Below the pieces are notes generated by a model. The model saw nothing but the letters and a program-made list of their open reading frames with translations, did no database searches and was not told the origin of the DNA. DNA of 6,872 nt from positions 1 to 6,872 of the forward strand of contig JAYUHK010000094.1 of the NCBI GenBank assembly GCA_043767025.1, in the 5' to 3' direction. Position numbers and translations under genes: made by a program. Origin of the DNA: JAYUHK01 sp043767025. GTDB lineage: Bacteria > Bacteroidota > Bacteroidia > Chitinophagales > Saprospiraceae. Shown here piece by piece: positions 1 to 6,872 of the stretch (position 1 is its first letter; the number at the start of each line of letters is the position of its first letter).

Positions 1-1
1 G

Positions 2-118
2 CGAGAGGAAAGCCCTACCCAAACCATCTCTGTGGCTTCGCTGCCAAGCGGCTTTTATGTGGTATCCGTGACCAACGGCGCAGAAACTTGGTACCAGAAG
101 GTCATCATCCAACGATGA
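2..118 (+). CDS. C-terminal end of a T9SS type A cargo protein (partial, runs off the left edge)
   Basis: Only the last 38 codons are present, read in the frame starting at base 2 and ending with TGA at 116-118. The visible peptide contains SVASLPSGFYVVSV, then NGAETWYQKVIIQR at the terminus. The pattern 'L-P-S-G-hydrophobic-Y-hydrophobic-V', a short turn, then a final strand of the form 'K-V-hydrophobic-hydrophobic' ending in a basic residue, matches the end of the Por_Sec_tail (type A) sorting domain. Known for the family: this domain directs folded periplasmic cargo through the outer membrane by the T9SS, where it is usually cleaved and the protein is released or attached to surface lipopolysaccharide. 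The functional part of the protein lies outside the window, so its activity cannot be inferred. A strong hairpin terminator follows 18 bases after the stop codon, so this gene probably ends its transcription unit. Confidence 0.8.
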   Translation, partial: REESPTQTISVASLPSGFYVVSVTNGAETWYQKVIIQR

Positions 119-136
119 AAAAGCTAAAAATATTAA

Positions 137-180
137 AAAGTCCCAACATGAGCTGCGCTCTTGTTGGGGCTTTGTTTTGC
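137..180 (+). terminator. Strong intrinsic terminator after the left-edge gene
   Basis: Bases 137-148 pair with 162-173 over 12 base pairs, including one G-T pair (141 with 169). After a single T-T mismatch (149/161), GAGC at 150-153 pairs with GCTC at 157-160 around a three-base loop (TGC). The descending arm runs directly into a T-rich tract (TTTGTTTTG). The position 18 bases after the upstream stop codon fits a factor-independent terminator that separates the two genes. Confidence 0.85.
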
Positions 181-296
181 TTGTGTCAAAGCCTTTAAAA
201 AAACAATTAGGAAAAAAAGTTTGGACAGATTTGCAGAATATTCAAAAAAAACAATTATTTTTATCAATAATTTCGATTTCTGACTAAATCTTGCGC
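181..296 (+). promoter_or_regulatory. AT-rich leader upstream of the large gene, with weak promoter-like elements
   Basis: This stretch lies between the terminator and the ATG at 297 and must contain the promoter if the large gene has its own. The Bacteroidota consensus is TAnnTTTG at about -7 with TTG at about -33. Two near matches each have one mismatch: CAGATTTG at 226-233 and TAATTTCG at 268-275. Neither has a clear TTG at the right distance upstream, so the start site is unresolved. A 13-base motif, seven A followed by CAATTA, occurs at 197-209 and again at 245-257. No purine-rich Shine-Dalgarno sequence precedes the ATG, which is normal in this phylum. Confidence 0.25.
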
Positions 297-3200
297 ATGG
301 AAAAGGCATTTGTACCCAAAATTTTTATTCTTTTACTGTTGTTCATTGCCTCAAAAGCGACTGCGCAGGTACAGGTTACGGCTGCTGGCACAGCACCTTT
401 TGACCCTGTGGGGCTGATAAATAACGTGTTTTTGGGGCAAGGAATAAAGGTTCTGAACGTCACTTTCAAGGGAAAACCAGTCGCCGTGGGCTATTTTACG
501 GCTGGCTTGAGCAGCGTCGGATTGGAGCGGGGCATCGTGATGACGACAGGGCAGGCGGTCTTGGCGGAAGGTCCAAACAACAGCGCAGGAGCTGGTTTTG
601 ACAACAACAGCAACGCCACCGACCCCGACCTTACGGCTATTTCGACTGCACAGATTCGAGATGCAGCCATTTATGAGATTACTTTTATCCCGATTGCGGA
701 CACGCTGCGCTTTCGCTATTCCTTTGGGTCGGACGAATATCCAGAGTTTGCCTGCCAAGCCTTCAACGATGTTTTTGGTTTTTTTATCAGCGGTCCGGGC
801 ATCACGGGACCCTACCAAAACAGTGGAAAAAATATCGCGTTGATTCCCAATACCAACCTACCTGTGAGCATCAATAACGTGCATCCGTCCAACGGTTTTG
901 GTTGTCCCGCCAAAAATATTCAGTACTATAATGCGATAGGTAACAACAATCCCAACCTACAATACGACGGTATTACAGATGTTTTTACGGCTACGGCGGT
1001 GGTCGTGCCTTGCCAAACGTACAAAATAAAGTTGGTCATCGCCGATGCGCAGGACGATATTTACGACTCGGGCGTATTTTTGGAGGCTAAAAGTTTTGGA
1101 ACTGGACGATTAGAAACCAAAGTAAATACCGTCAGTTTGGACGGCTCGGTGGTGGAAGGTTGTGCGAGCGGTTTGCTTACTTTCAAACTTCCTCAAAAAA
1201 CAAATGCCGATTTTCCGTTGGATTACAAAATACTCGGCACTGCGCTGAATGGCATTGATTATCAGACGATTCCGACGGATTTGAAAATTTTGGCGGGTCA
1301 AGATTCCGTGTCTATACCGATTATTGCGCTCGAGGACGGTGTCACAGAAATCAACGAAACGATAGGAATTGACATCAGAAAAGACCTTTGTACGCGCGAC
1401 ACTATCTGGATTACCGTCCGCGACAACAAATTAATCATGCCCAACTTGGGCAATGATACGAGTATTTGTAGGGGCGACTCTGTGCAGATATTTGGTAAAC
1501 TAAACGTACAACTTCCGTCGCCGCCGACTTTTACCAACGCCACAAACTACAATATCAATCCGCCATACACGCCTATTTTTTCGGATATTTTGGTGAATGC
1601 CGTGCTGCCAACGACGCTTTCTGCACCAGTTATTCAGTCGGTTTGTATCAATTTGGAACACAAATACGACGACGATTTGGATATTTATCTCATCAGTCCG
1701 GGCGGTCAATTTTTGGAACTTTCTACCGACAACGGCGGCTCGGGCGACAACTACACCAACACCTGTTTTACGCCTTCGGCAACCAATCCGATTGACCCCA
1801 ATCCCGGTCCAGCCGGTGCGCCAGCCAGTGCTACGCCCTTCACAGGCACGTTCAAACCAGAGGGAATTTGGTCAGATTTGTGGGACAGTCCGCACCCAAC
1901 GAATGGTACTTGGCGGCTGCAAGTGACGGACGACCAAGCCGAAACCCCGCCCCGAATCGGAAAAATTTTGAATTGGACGATTACTTTCAACGCTACTTAT
2001 CAGCTCTATTATCGCTGGACTCCCGCGCTCGGCTTGAGCTGCTCGGACTGCCCGAACCCTATCGCAAAGCCCGACCAAACTACCAATTATCGTCTTTTCG
2101 TGACCGATAGCTACGGCTGCGTGGTGACGGATTCGATAAAAATCGAAGTGCAAGACAAACTTCTTGCACCCGCTATTGTTTGCACCAATATCACCAATAA
2201 TAGTATTACTTTCAACTGGAACACTGTCACAGGAGCTACCAATTATGAAGTAAATATCAACGGAACTGGTTGGGTCAATACCAACAACGGTCTTTTGTCA
2301 CACATTGTAGGAAATTTAGTTTTAAATGAAAGTACGACGGTCCAAGTTCGCGGAGTCGGAAATTGTGGTGGCACTATCGGAACGGCTACCTGTACCACTC
2401 CAAGTTGCGTTTCTCCTTCCGGAAATATTACCCAACAAACCGCCGCTAAATGTTACGGAAGCGCGGACGGGACGGCTACCGTAGTGTCGGCAGCCAATAC
2501 CTTTCCGCCCTACACTTATAAGTTGGGAAATGAAATAAATGCTACGGGTTTATTCACTGGACTTGCTGCTGGGATCTACAATATTCTTGTCATTGACGGC
2601 AGTAATTGTTCGGGTATGGTGAGCGTGACCATTCAGCAACCTTCGCCTTTATCCGTCCAAAACATAGTAAAAGACACGGTTTCTTGCTTCGGAAAAAGCG
2701 ACGGACGCGCGACCGTAAAGGTAAACGGCGGTATTCCGAATTTTACTTTTCTATGGAGCAATAACTCTACCGACTCGGTCGCATTGGGACTAAAATTCGG
2801 AAAAAACTATGTCACAATTACGGACGTAAATGGCTGCAAGGCGATAGATAGTATCCAAATGCCGCAGCCAAACTTACTCACACTCGACCAATCCAGCGTG
2901 CCAGTGGGCTGCGCTGGGGCGAAGAATGGCAAAGCGATTGTTATCGCTACGGGTGGTAATTCGCCCTACCAATTTTTATGGGATTTGAACGCCAACGGAC
3001 AAACCAACGATACTGCTTTTTTACTAAATGGTGGTTCTTACTCTGTCACAGTTACGGATAAAAAAGGCTGTTTTGACACTCAAGCCGTGACTGTTGGCGA
3101 AAATACGCCTTTGCTTCTTCAAGTTTCTTCTGTTACCGTCAGTTGTTTTGGGGGAAATAACGGCTCTGCGGCGGTGTCTGTTTCTAACGGCGTTGCGCCT

Positions 3201-6200
3201 TACGCGTATCGTTGGAGCGATGCCAACAGTCAAAATACTCCGATTGCGTCGGGACTTCCAGCAGGAAACTTCGGGATTACTGTCACAGATAACGCAGGTT
3301 GCAAAGATTCTGCGAGAGTAGATGTGACTTCGCCGCCCGTGCTGAAAATTAATTTACAAACAGATTCTACTTCGTGTTTTTCCTCCAACGACGGAAAAGC
3401 AACGCTTAACGTAACTGGCGGCACGCCCATTTTTTCTTATCAGTGGAGCGACGACCTGACCCAAGTTACAAATATCAGAACTGGCTTATTATCAGGCAGT
3501 TATGGAGTCACTGTCACCGATGCCAATGCGTGCAAGAAGGTATTATTTTTAGATATTTTTTCGCCAGATTCTATCCGAACTGCGATTTCTACTGTCGGAA
3601 TACCTTGTAGCGGCGGCGCGAATGGCTCGGCTACTGTCACCGCAAACGGCGGTTCCAATGGCTTTGAATACCAATGGGACGACCCGCTCGGGCAGACTTC
3701 CGCCACAGCAAACAACCTGAATGTTGGAAAATACCATGTCACAGTTACCGATAAAAACGGTTGTCAAAAAATAGATTCAGCTTTCGTGTCCAATGCGGTA
3801 GCTTTCAACTTAAATACGGTTGTCAAGCCAACTTGTCCGCTACGAAGCACAGGTTCGGCGACCGTGAATGTGACGGGCGGCACAGGGAATTTGACTTATC
3901 AATGGAGTGACCCGCTCGCCCAAACCACCGCTACTGCCAACAATCTTTCCGCAGGAAATTATACTGCGACCGTTACTGATGCTAATGGTTGTGTAAAAAC
4001 TATCAATATTTTGGTAGCTGTTTTGCCCGATTTTTCGCTCGCTTTGAACAAAATTGACAGCGTCCGATGCGCAGGCGATGCCAACGGAGCGATTGATTTG
4101 CAAATTTTAGGCGGCACGCAACCATTCACTTACACTTGGACGAGAAGCGACGGCACCCAGCTCCCCAATTCGGAAGATGCGCTTGCCTTGACAGTAGGAA
4201 AATACAACGTGTCCGTAAAAGATGCCAACGGCTGCAAAGTGATATTCGATACTTTTCAGGTTTTCGCACCCGCCGCTTTGACGCTTTTGACAAGTAAAAC
4301 CGACGTGAAATGCAACGGTGGAAACGACGGACTCGCGTCCGTGCAAGTCAGTGGCGGCGTCGCGCCGTACAGCTATCTGTGGAGCGATAATTCGACGAAT
4401 CCGATACTCAATAATATTCCCGTCGGAAACTATTCTGTGACAGTCAAAGATGCCAATAATTGCAATGCGCCTGTTTCTAATATTTCTGTCAGCCAGCCGG
4501 CTCCGCTCGCCGCTTCTACCAATATCGTCTTACCAATAAAATGTTTTGGTGGCACAGAAGGCAGTATTTCTGCGGAACAAACGGGTGGAACATTTCCTTT
4601 CACTTATCTGTGGAGCAACGGACAAACATCAAAAATTGCAACTAATTTAGCTGCGGGAACTCAATTTGTAACAATTACCGATGCAAATAATTGCCAAATT
4701 GTGACATTTTTTAATTTGTCACAACCCAATCAAATTTTAATAAATTTACAGCCCACAGATGTAAAATGTTATGGCGGAAATGACGGAAAAATTGTGCTGG
4801 CGGCTTCTGGTGGCGTTCCTAATTATTCCTTTCAGTGGTCGGGCATAGACGGTTTTTCTTCCACAGACCAGAACTTGCAGAACCTCGCGCAAGGCAATTA
4901 CAGTGTAATATTGACCGATGCCAACGGCTGTTTATCCACTCAAAATATTGCGGTTGGGCAGCCTTCGCAGCAAGTTGTTACCAATATTATTTCTTCTGAT
5001 ACCGTATGCAACGGTGCAAACACCGGTTTTGCGCAGCTTTTAGTCAATGGCGGCAGCTCGCCTTACTCCTATCTATGGAGCGACGGGCAGACCAACCAAA
5101 ATGCTAACAATTTAGTTGCGGGAACTTACACGATACGGATTACAGACGCTAAAAATTGTATTTATAGAGATTCTGTCAAAATAAACACCCTTCCAGCGAT
5201 AGCTGCCAACATTACATCTACGCCCGCAGCTTGCCACAATATGGCAAATGGTTCAGCAGCCGTGACTGAAGTTTTTTATGGAAATGATAATTTTACCCTG
5301 TCACGATTTTCTTATTTGTGGGATACAAATCCTATTCAGACCAATTCTTCGGCTCAAAACCTACAAGGCGGCAGCGATTATCAGGTGACTATTTCGGACG
5401 CAAGAGGCTGTAAGGTCGTGAAGCAAATCTCGATACCCAATCCCGAACCAGTAGGGCTTTCTGTCCAAAACGTACTTGCTACCAAGTGTTTTGGAGGCAC
5501 GGACGGTACTGCGAAGGCGGTCGCCGAAGGCGGAATCGCACCTTATACCTTCAAGTGGGACGCTAACGCGGGCGGTCAAACGACCGCCACCGCTACGCAA
5601 CTTCGAGCAGGAAATTACGCCGTGACCACGACCGACTTCAAGGGCTGCGTCGCTACCCAACAAATTACCATTGGGCAGCCGAGCGCGCTTCAAACACAAA
5701 TTATAGCACAAGAAATCCCTTGTTTTGGTGAATCTACTGGCGCGCTGACTGCTCCCAACGGTGCTGGCGGAACTGCGCCTTATCAGTGGAAATGGTCGAA
5801 TGGAGCGACAGGAAACTCAATAACAGGGCTAAAAGCTGGATTTTACGCCCTTACCTTTTCCGATGCCAACGGCTGCGAAAAAGTCTTTTCTGCGCAAGTC
5901 AGACAACCAGACGGATTGCTAAAAATTGAAGTTTTGCCCAAAAATGTGACTTGCTTCGGTGCGCGCGATGGCTCGCTTGCGCTCACGCCGTCGGGAGGCA
6001 CGCCGCCTTACCGATATTCGACCGATGGCACCAATTTTAATGGCGCAAATAACATAATTGGTTTAAAATCAGGGGATTACAATGTGACTGTCCGAGATGC
6101 GAATGGTTGTTTGGCTGGAAAAAGCGGATTGGTAATCACACAGCCCGAAAGTTTTAACCTTCAAATCGCAAGAGATACGGTTGTCTTTTTGGGAGATTCT

Positions 6201-6698
6201 GTCCAATTATTTCCGATTGTGACAGGCAGTCCCAACGGAAGTTTGACTTACGAATGGAAAACTTTTGCCGCCGTAGGCACTTTGAGTTGCCTCCGATGTC
6301 CCGAACCATTCGCAAAGCCTACTTTTTTAGAAACTTATTTTCTTACCGTGACTGACGAAAACGGCTGCCAAACGTCGGATAGAGTTGTAGTCGGAATCCG
6401 CAAAAACTGGTTGGCGACTGTGCCGACGGGCTTTTCGCCCAACGGCGACGCCGAAAACGACCGTCTGACCGTGTATGGCAAAACAGGAACTCGTGTCCGC
6501 ACCTTCAGAGTCTATGACCGTTGGGGAGAGCAATTATTTTTTGCCGAAAATTTCGCAGTTGGCGCCGCAGCGTTTGGGTGGGACGGCACGTTCAGGAATC
6601 AGGCAATGTCCGCAGGCGTTTACGTTTGGTGGGCAGAAGTCGTGTATCCCGACGGCAGCCAAGAAACCTTAAAAGGCGAAGTCACCCTTCTGCGATAG
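297..6698 (+). CDS. Giant SprB-repeat surface protein with choice-of-anchor L, P-domain and type B T9SS sorting domain
   Basis: This 2133-residue secreted protein is probably a surface adhesin or matrix protein; no catalytic site is recognisable. Layout by residue: signal peptide 1-23 (basic start, IFILLLLFIA core, cleavage after ATA); choice-of-anchor L about 25-270, with the hallmark FRYSFGSDEYPEF at 139-151 and VFGFFISGPGI following; Calx-beta-like 276-376 (GIDYQTIP, then ALEDGVTEINETIGI); PKD-like domain split into 381-400 and 568-620 around a P-domain (about 405-566, with DDDLDIYLISPGG); fibronectin III-like 621-704; sixteen SprB repeats 710-1950; second PKD-like domain 1957-2034; type B sorting domain 2040-2133 (TGFSPNGDAEND, VYDRWGEQLF, WDGTFRN, SAGVYVWW). 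Family knowledge: SprB repeats occur in the Flavobacterium johnsoniae gliding adhesin, and type B tails need the T9SS, often with a PorP/SprF-family partner; none is visible here. A TTG at 291 in frame is possible, but the ATG at 297 gives the cleaner signal peptide. The frame is intact and the gene appears monocistronic. A role in gliding is not shown. Confidence 0.93.
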   Translation: MEKAFVPKIFILLLLFIASKATAQVQVTAAGTAPFDPVGLINNVFLGQGIKVLNVTFKGKPVAVGYFTAGLSSVGLERGIVMTTGQAVLAEGPNNSAGAGFDNNSNATDPDLTAISTAQIRDAAIYEITFIPIADTLRFRYSFGSDEYPEFACQAFNDVFGFFISGPGITGPYQNSGKNIALIPNTNLPVSINNVHPSNGFGCPAKNIQYYNAIGNNNPNLQYDGITDVFTATAVVVPCQTYKIKLVIADAQDDIYDSGVFLEAKSFGTGRLETKVNTVSLDGSVVEGCASGLLTFKLPQKTNADFPLDYKILGTALNGIDYQTIPTDLKILAGQDSVSIPIIALEDGVTEINETIGIDIRKDLCTRDTIWITVRDNKLIMPNLGNDTSICRGDSVQIFGKLNVQLPSPPTFTNATNYNINPPYTPIFSDILVNAVLPTTLSAPVIQSVCINLEHKYDDDLDIYLISPGGQFLELSTDNGGSGDNYTNTCFTPSATNPIDPNPGPAGAPASATPFTGTFKPEGIWSDLWDSPHPTNGTWRLQVTDDQAETPPRIGKILNWTITFNATYQLYYRWTPALGLSCSDCPNPIAKPDQTTNYRLFVTDSYGCVVTDSIKIEVQDKLLAPAIVCTNITNNSITFNWNTVTGATNYEVNINGTGWVNTNNGLLSHIVGNLVLNESTTVQVRGVGNCGGTIGTATCTTPSCVSPSGNITQQTAAKCYGSADGTATVVSAANTFPPYTYKLGNEINATGLFTGLAAGIYNILVIDGSNCSGMVSVTIQQPSPLSVQNIVKDTVSCFGKSDGRATVKVNGGIPNFTFLWSNNSTDSVALGLKFGKNYVTITDVNGCKAIDSIQMPQPNLLTLDQSSVPVGCAGAKNGKAIVIATGGNSPYQFLWDLNANGQTNDTAFLLNGGSYSVTVTDKKGCFDTQAVTVGENTPLLLQVSSVTVSCFGGNNGSAAVSVSNGVAPYAYRWSDANSQNTPIASGLPAGNFGITVTDNAGCKDSARVDVTSPPVLKINLQTDSTSCFSSNDGKATLNVTGGTPIFSYQWSDDLTQVTNIRTGLLSGSYGVTVTDANACKKVLFLDIFSPDSIRTAISTVGIPCSGGANGSATVTANGGSNGFEYQWDDPLGQTSATANNLNVGKYHVTVTDKNGCQKIDSAFVSNAVAFNLNTVVKPTCPLRSTGSATVNVTGGTGNLTYQWSDPLAQTTATANNLSAGNYTATVTDANGCVKTINILVAVLPDFSLALNKIDSVRCAGDANGAIDLQILGGTQPFTYTWTRSDGTQLPNSEDALALTVGKYNVSVKDANGCKVIFDTFQVFAPAALTLLTSKTDVKCNGGNDGLASVQVSGGVAPYSYLWSDNSTNPILNNIPVGNYSVTVKDANNCNAPVSNISVSQPAPLAASTNIVLPIKCFGGTEGSISAEQTGGTFPFTYLWSNGQTSKIATNLAAGTQFVTITDANNCQIVTFFNLSQPNQILINLQPTDVKCYGGNDGKIVLAASGGVPNYSFQWSGIDGFSSTDQNLQNLAQGNYSVILTDANGCLSTQNIAVGQPSQQVVTNIISSDTVCNGANTGFAQLLVNGGSSPYSYLWSDGQTNQNANNLVAGTYTIRITDAKNCIYRDSVKINTLPAIAANITSTPAACHNMANGSAAVTEVFYGNDNFTLSRFSYLWDTNPIQTNSSAQNLQGGSDYQVTISDARGCKVVKQISIPNPEPVGLSVQNVLATKCFGGTDGTAKAVAEGGIAPYTFKWDANAGGQTTATATQLRAGNYAVTTTDFKGCVATQQITIGQPSALQTQIIAQEIPCFGESTGALTAPNGAGGTAPYQWKWSNGATGNSITGLKAGFYALTFSDANGCEKVFSAQVRQPDGLLKIEVLPKNVTCFGARDGSLALTPSGGTPPYRYSTDGTNFNGANNIIGLKSGDYNVTVRDANGCLAGKSGLVITQPESFNLQIARDTVVFLGDSVQLFPIVTGSPNGSLTYEWKTFAAVGTLSCLRCPEPFAKPTFLETYFLTVTDENGCQTSDRVVVGIRKNWLATVPTGFSPNGDAENDRLTVYGKTGTRVRTFRVYDRWGEQLFFAENFAVGAAAFGWDGTFRNQAMSAGVYVWWAEVVYPDGSQETLKGEVTLLR
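2424..6146 (+). repeat. Array of sixteen SprB repeats within the large gene
   Basis: Each unit is about 75-85 residues and reads roughly 'x-x-x-C-[FYNA]-G-x-x-[DN]-G-x-[AI]', then GG-x-x-P-[YF]-x-[YF]-x-W-S, then L-x-x-G-x-Y-x-V-T-[VI]-[TK]-D-A-N-G-C, and often a QP junction. The first cysteines fall at residues 719, 797, 872, 950, 1027, 1104, 1180, 1258, 1339, 1416, 1491, 1571, 1646, 1731, 1809 and 1886. The paired second cysteines lie 50-55 residues later, except in unit 13, where the gap is 59. Every unit keeps both cysteines, so an intra-repeat disulfide is plausible. Unit 1 lacks the W-S motif, and unit 16 has YRYSTDGTNFN in its place. Sequence matches the SprB family; in surface proteins such arrays are thought to extend the functional domains away from the cell. 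Confidence 0.92.
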
Positions 6699-6706
6699 TT
6701 TTTTTT
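6676..6706 (+). terminator. Possible weak terminator overlapping the stop codon of the large gene
   Basis: GAAG at 6678-6681 pairs with CTTC at 6687-6690 around a five-base loop. Two further pairs (6676-6677 with 6692-6693) follow across a bulged T. The TAG stop is followed at once by eight T residues (6699-6706). The stem is short and five bases separate it from the T run, so this may be only a partial terminator or chance. Confidence 0.35.
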
Positions 6707-6752
6707 GTGTTAGGAACTAATGTTACGCAGAATATTTTTTTACTAAAACTTC

Positions 6753-6785
6753 AGACAGCATTTTATTCAATTTGACTGTCTTTTT
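6753..6785 (+). terminator. Candidate intrinsic terminator downstream of the large gene
   Basis: AGACAG at 6753-6758 pairs perfectly with CTGTCT at 6776-6781. The 17-base AT-rich loop can close two more pairs (6759-6760 with 6773-6774). The T run at 6781-6785 follows immediately. It lies 54 bases after the stop codon, a sensible place to end transcription of the large gene. Stem strength is moderate. Confidence 0.5.
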
Positions 6786-6872
6786 CAGACGTGCCTTGTA
6801 GAAATTCAAGTTTTTGCAAAAATATCGTCTGGCGAAGCGAAAACTGTTTGAAGTCTGGCGGAGCCGACGAGT
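6786..6872. repeat. Right-edge patch of direct and inverted repeats, possibly part of a dispersed element
   Basis: GTCTGGCGAAGCGA at 6827-6840 recurs as GTCTGGCGGAGCCGA at 6853-6867, 26 bases on. The second copy can fold as GTC-GGC / GCC-GAC (6853-6855 and 6857-6859 with 6863-6865 and 6866-6868) with a bulged T and a three-base loop. CAGACG at 6786-6791 is also an inverted match to CGTCTG at 6826-6831. The patch from 6826 onward is richer in GC than the flanking AT-rich DNA. On the minus strand, one frame stays open from the window edge to a stop at 6723-6725 (49 codons, lysine- and arginine-rich), and another is also open for about 35 codons. Neither resembles a family I recognise. The patch continues past the right edge, so its extent and identity are unknown. 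Confidence 0.4.

Noticed and set aside
291..296. TTG at 291 as an upstream in-frame start adding two residues.
   Set aside because: The ATG at 297 gives a standard signal peptide, and nothing such as a ribosome binding site favours the TTG.
119..296. A riboswitch or small RNA gene between the two coding regions.
   Set aside because: Apart from the terminator hairpin, the region is AT-rich with no conserved structured motif that I recognise.
351..818. A 155-codon open frame on the minus strand.
   Set aside because: It lies wholly antisense to the choice-of-anchor L domain, has an odd composition with no recognisable domain, and the plus strand there encodes a clear family match.
1597..2153. 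Several overlapping 80-110-codon frames on both strands around the P-domain and PKD-like region.
   Set aside because: They are shadows of the main frame, have low-complexity compositions and overlap one another. The main frame shows conserved domains throughout.
5361..5711. A 116-codon minus-strand open frame.
   Set aside because: It is antisense to SprB units 13-15 in the most GC-rich part of the gene, where stop codons are rarer by chance, and shows no family features.
2424..6146. A CRISPR-like or non-coding tandem repeat array.
   Set aside because: The periodicity is about 225-255 bases at the protein level with diverged DNA. It is fully explained by SprB protein repeats in an open frame.
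6521..6775. A plus-strand 84-codon frame overlapping the end of the large gene and running into the intergenic region.
   Set aside because: Most of it is an out-of-frame reading of the type B sorting domain, rich in arginine, and it runs across both candidate terminators.
6723..6872. A partial converging minus-strand gene ending at 6723.
   Set aside because: Forty-nine open codons with a basic, unrecognised composition are not enough to call a gene. Another minus frame is also open here and the DNA is repetitive.

Overview
This window comes from a member of the Bacteroidota. Two predicted proteins carry C-terminal sorting signals of the type IX secretion system (T9SS), which is restricted to that phylum. 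The large gene starts without a visible Shine-Dalgarno sequence, as is common there, and its domain set (choice-of-anchor L, P-domain, SprB repeats, CHU_C-type tail) is typical of Cytophagia, Saprospiria and Chitinophagia. I cannot resolve the lineage further.

Layout: (1) bases 1-118 hold the last 38 codons of a plus-strand gene whose product ends in a type A T9SS sorting domain. (2) Bases 119-296 are an AT-rich intergenic region with a strong hairpin terminator for that gene, a duplicated 13-base A-tract motif and only weak promoter-like elements. (3) Bases 297-6698 are one intact 2133-residue gene that fills almost the whole window. It encodes a secreted, modular surface protein with, in order, a signal peptide, choice-of-anchor L domain, Calx-beta-like domain, PKD-like domain split by an inserted P-domain, fibronectin III-like domain, sixteen SprB repeats, a second uninterrupted PKD-like domain and a type B T9SS sorting domain. 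(4) Bases 6699-6872 are non-coding as far as can be judged. They hold two candidate terminators and, at the right edge, a GC-richer patch of direct and inverted repeats that may be part of a dispersed repeat.

The two genes are plus-strand neighbours but are probably transcribed separately, because a strong terminator lies between them. Both products should cross the inner membrane by Sec and the outer membrane by the T9SS, and the large one is probably a cell-surface adhesin or matrix protein. No new enzymatic, defence or mobile system is visible. The most interesting points are the domain-within-domain architecture, the uneven base composition and recent duplication within the SprB array, and the repeat patch at the right edge.
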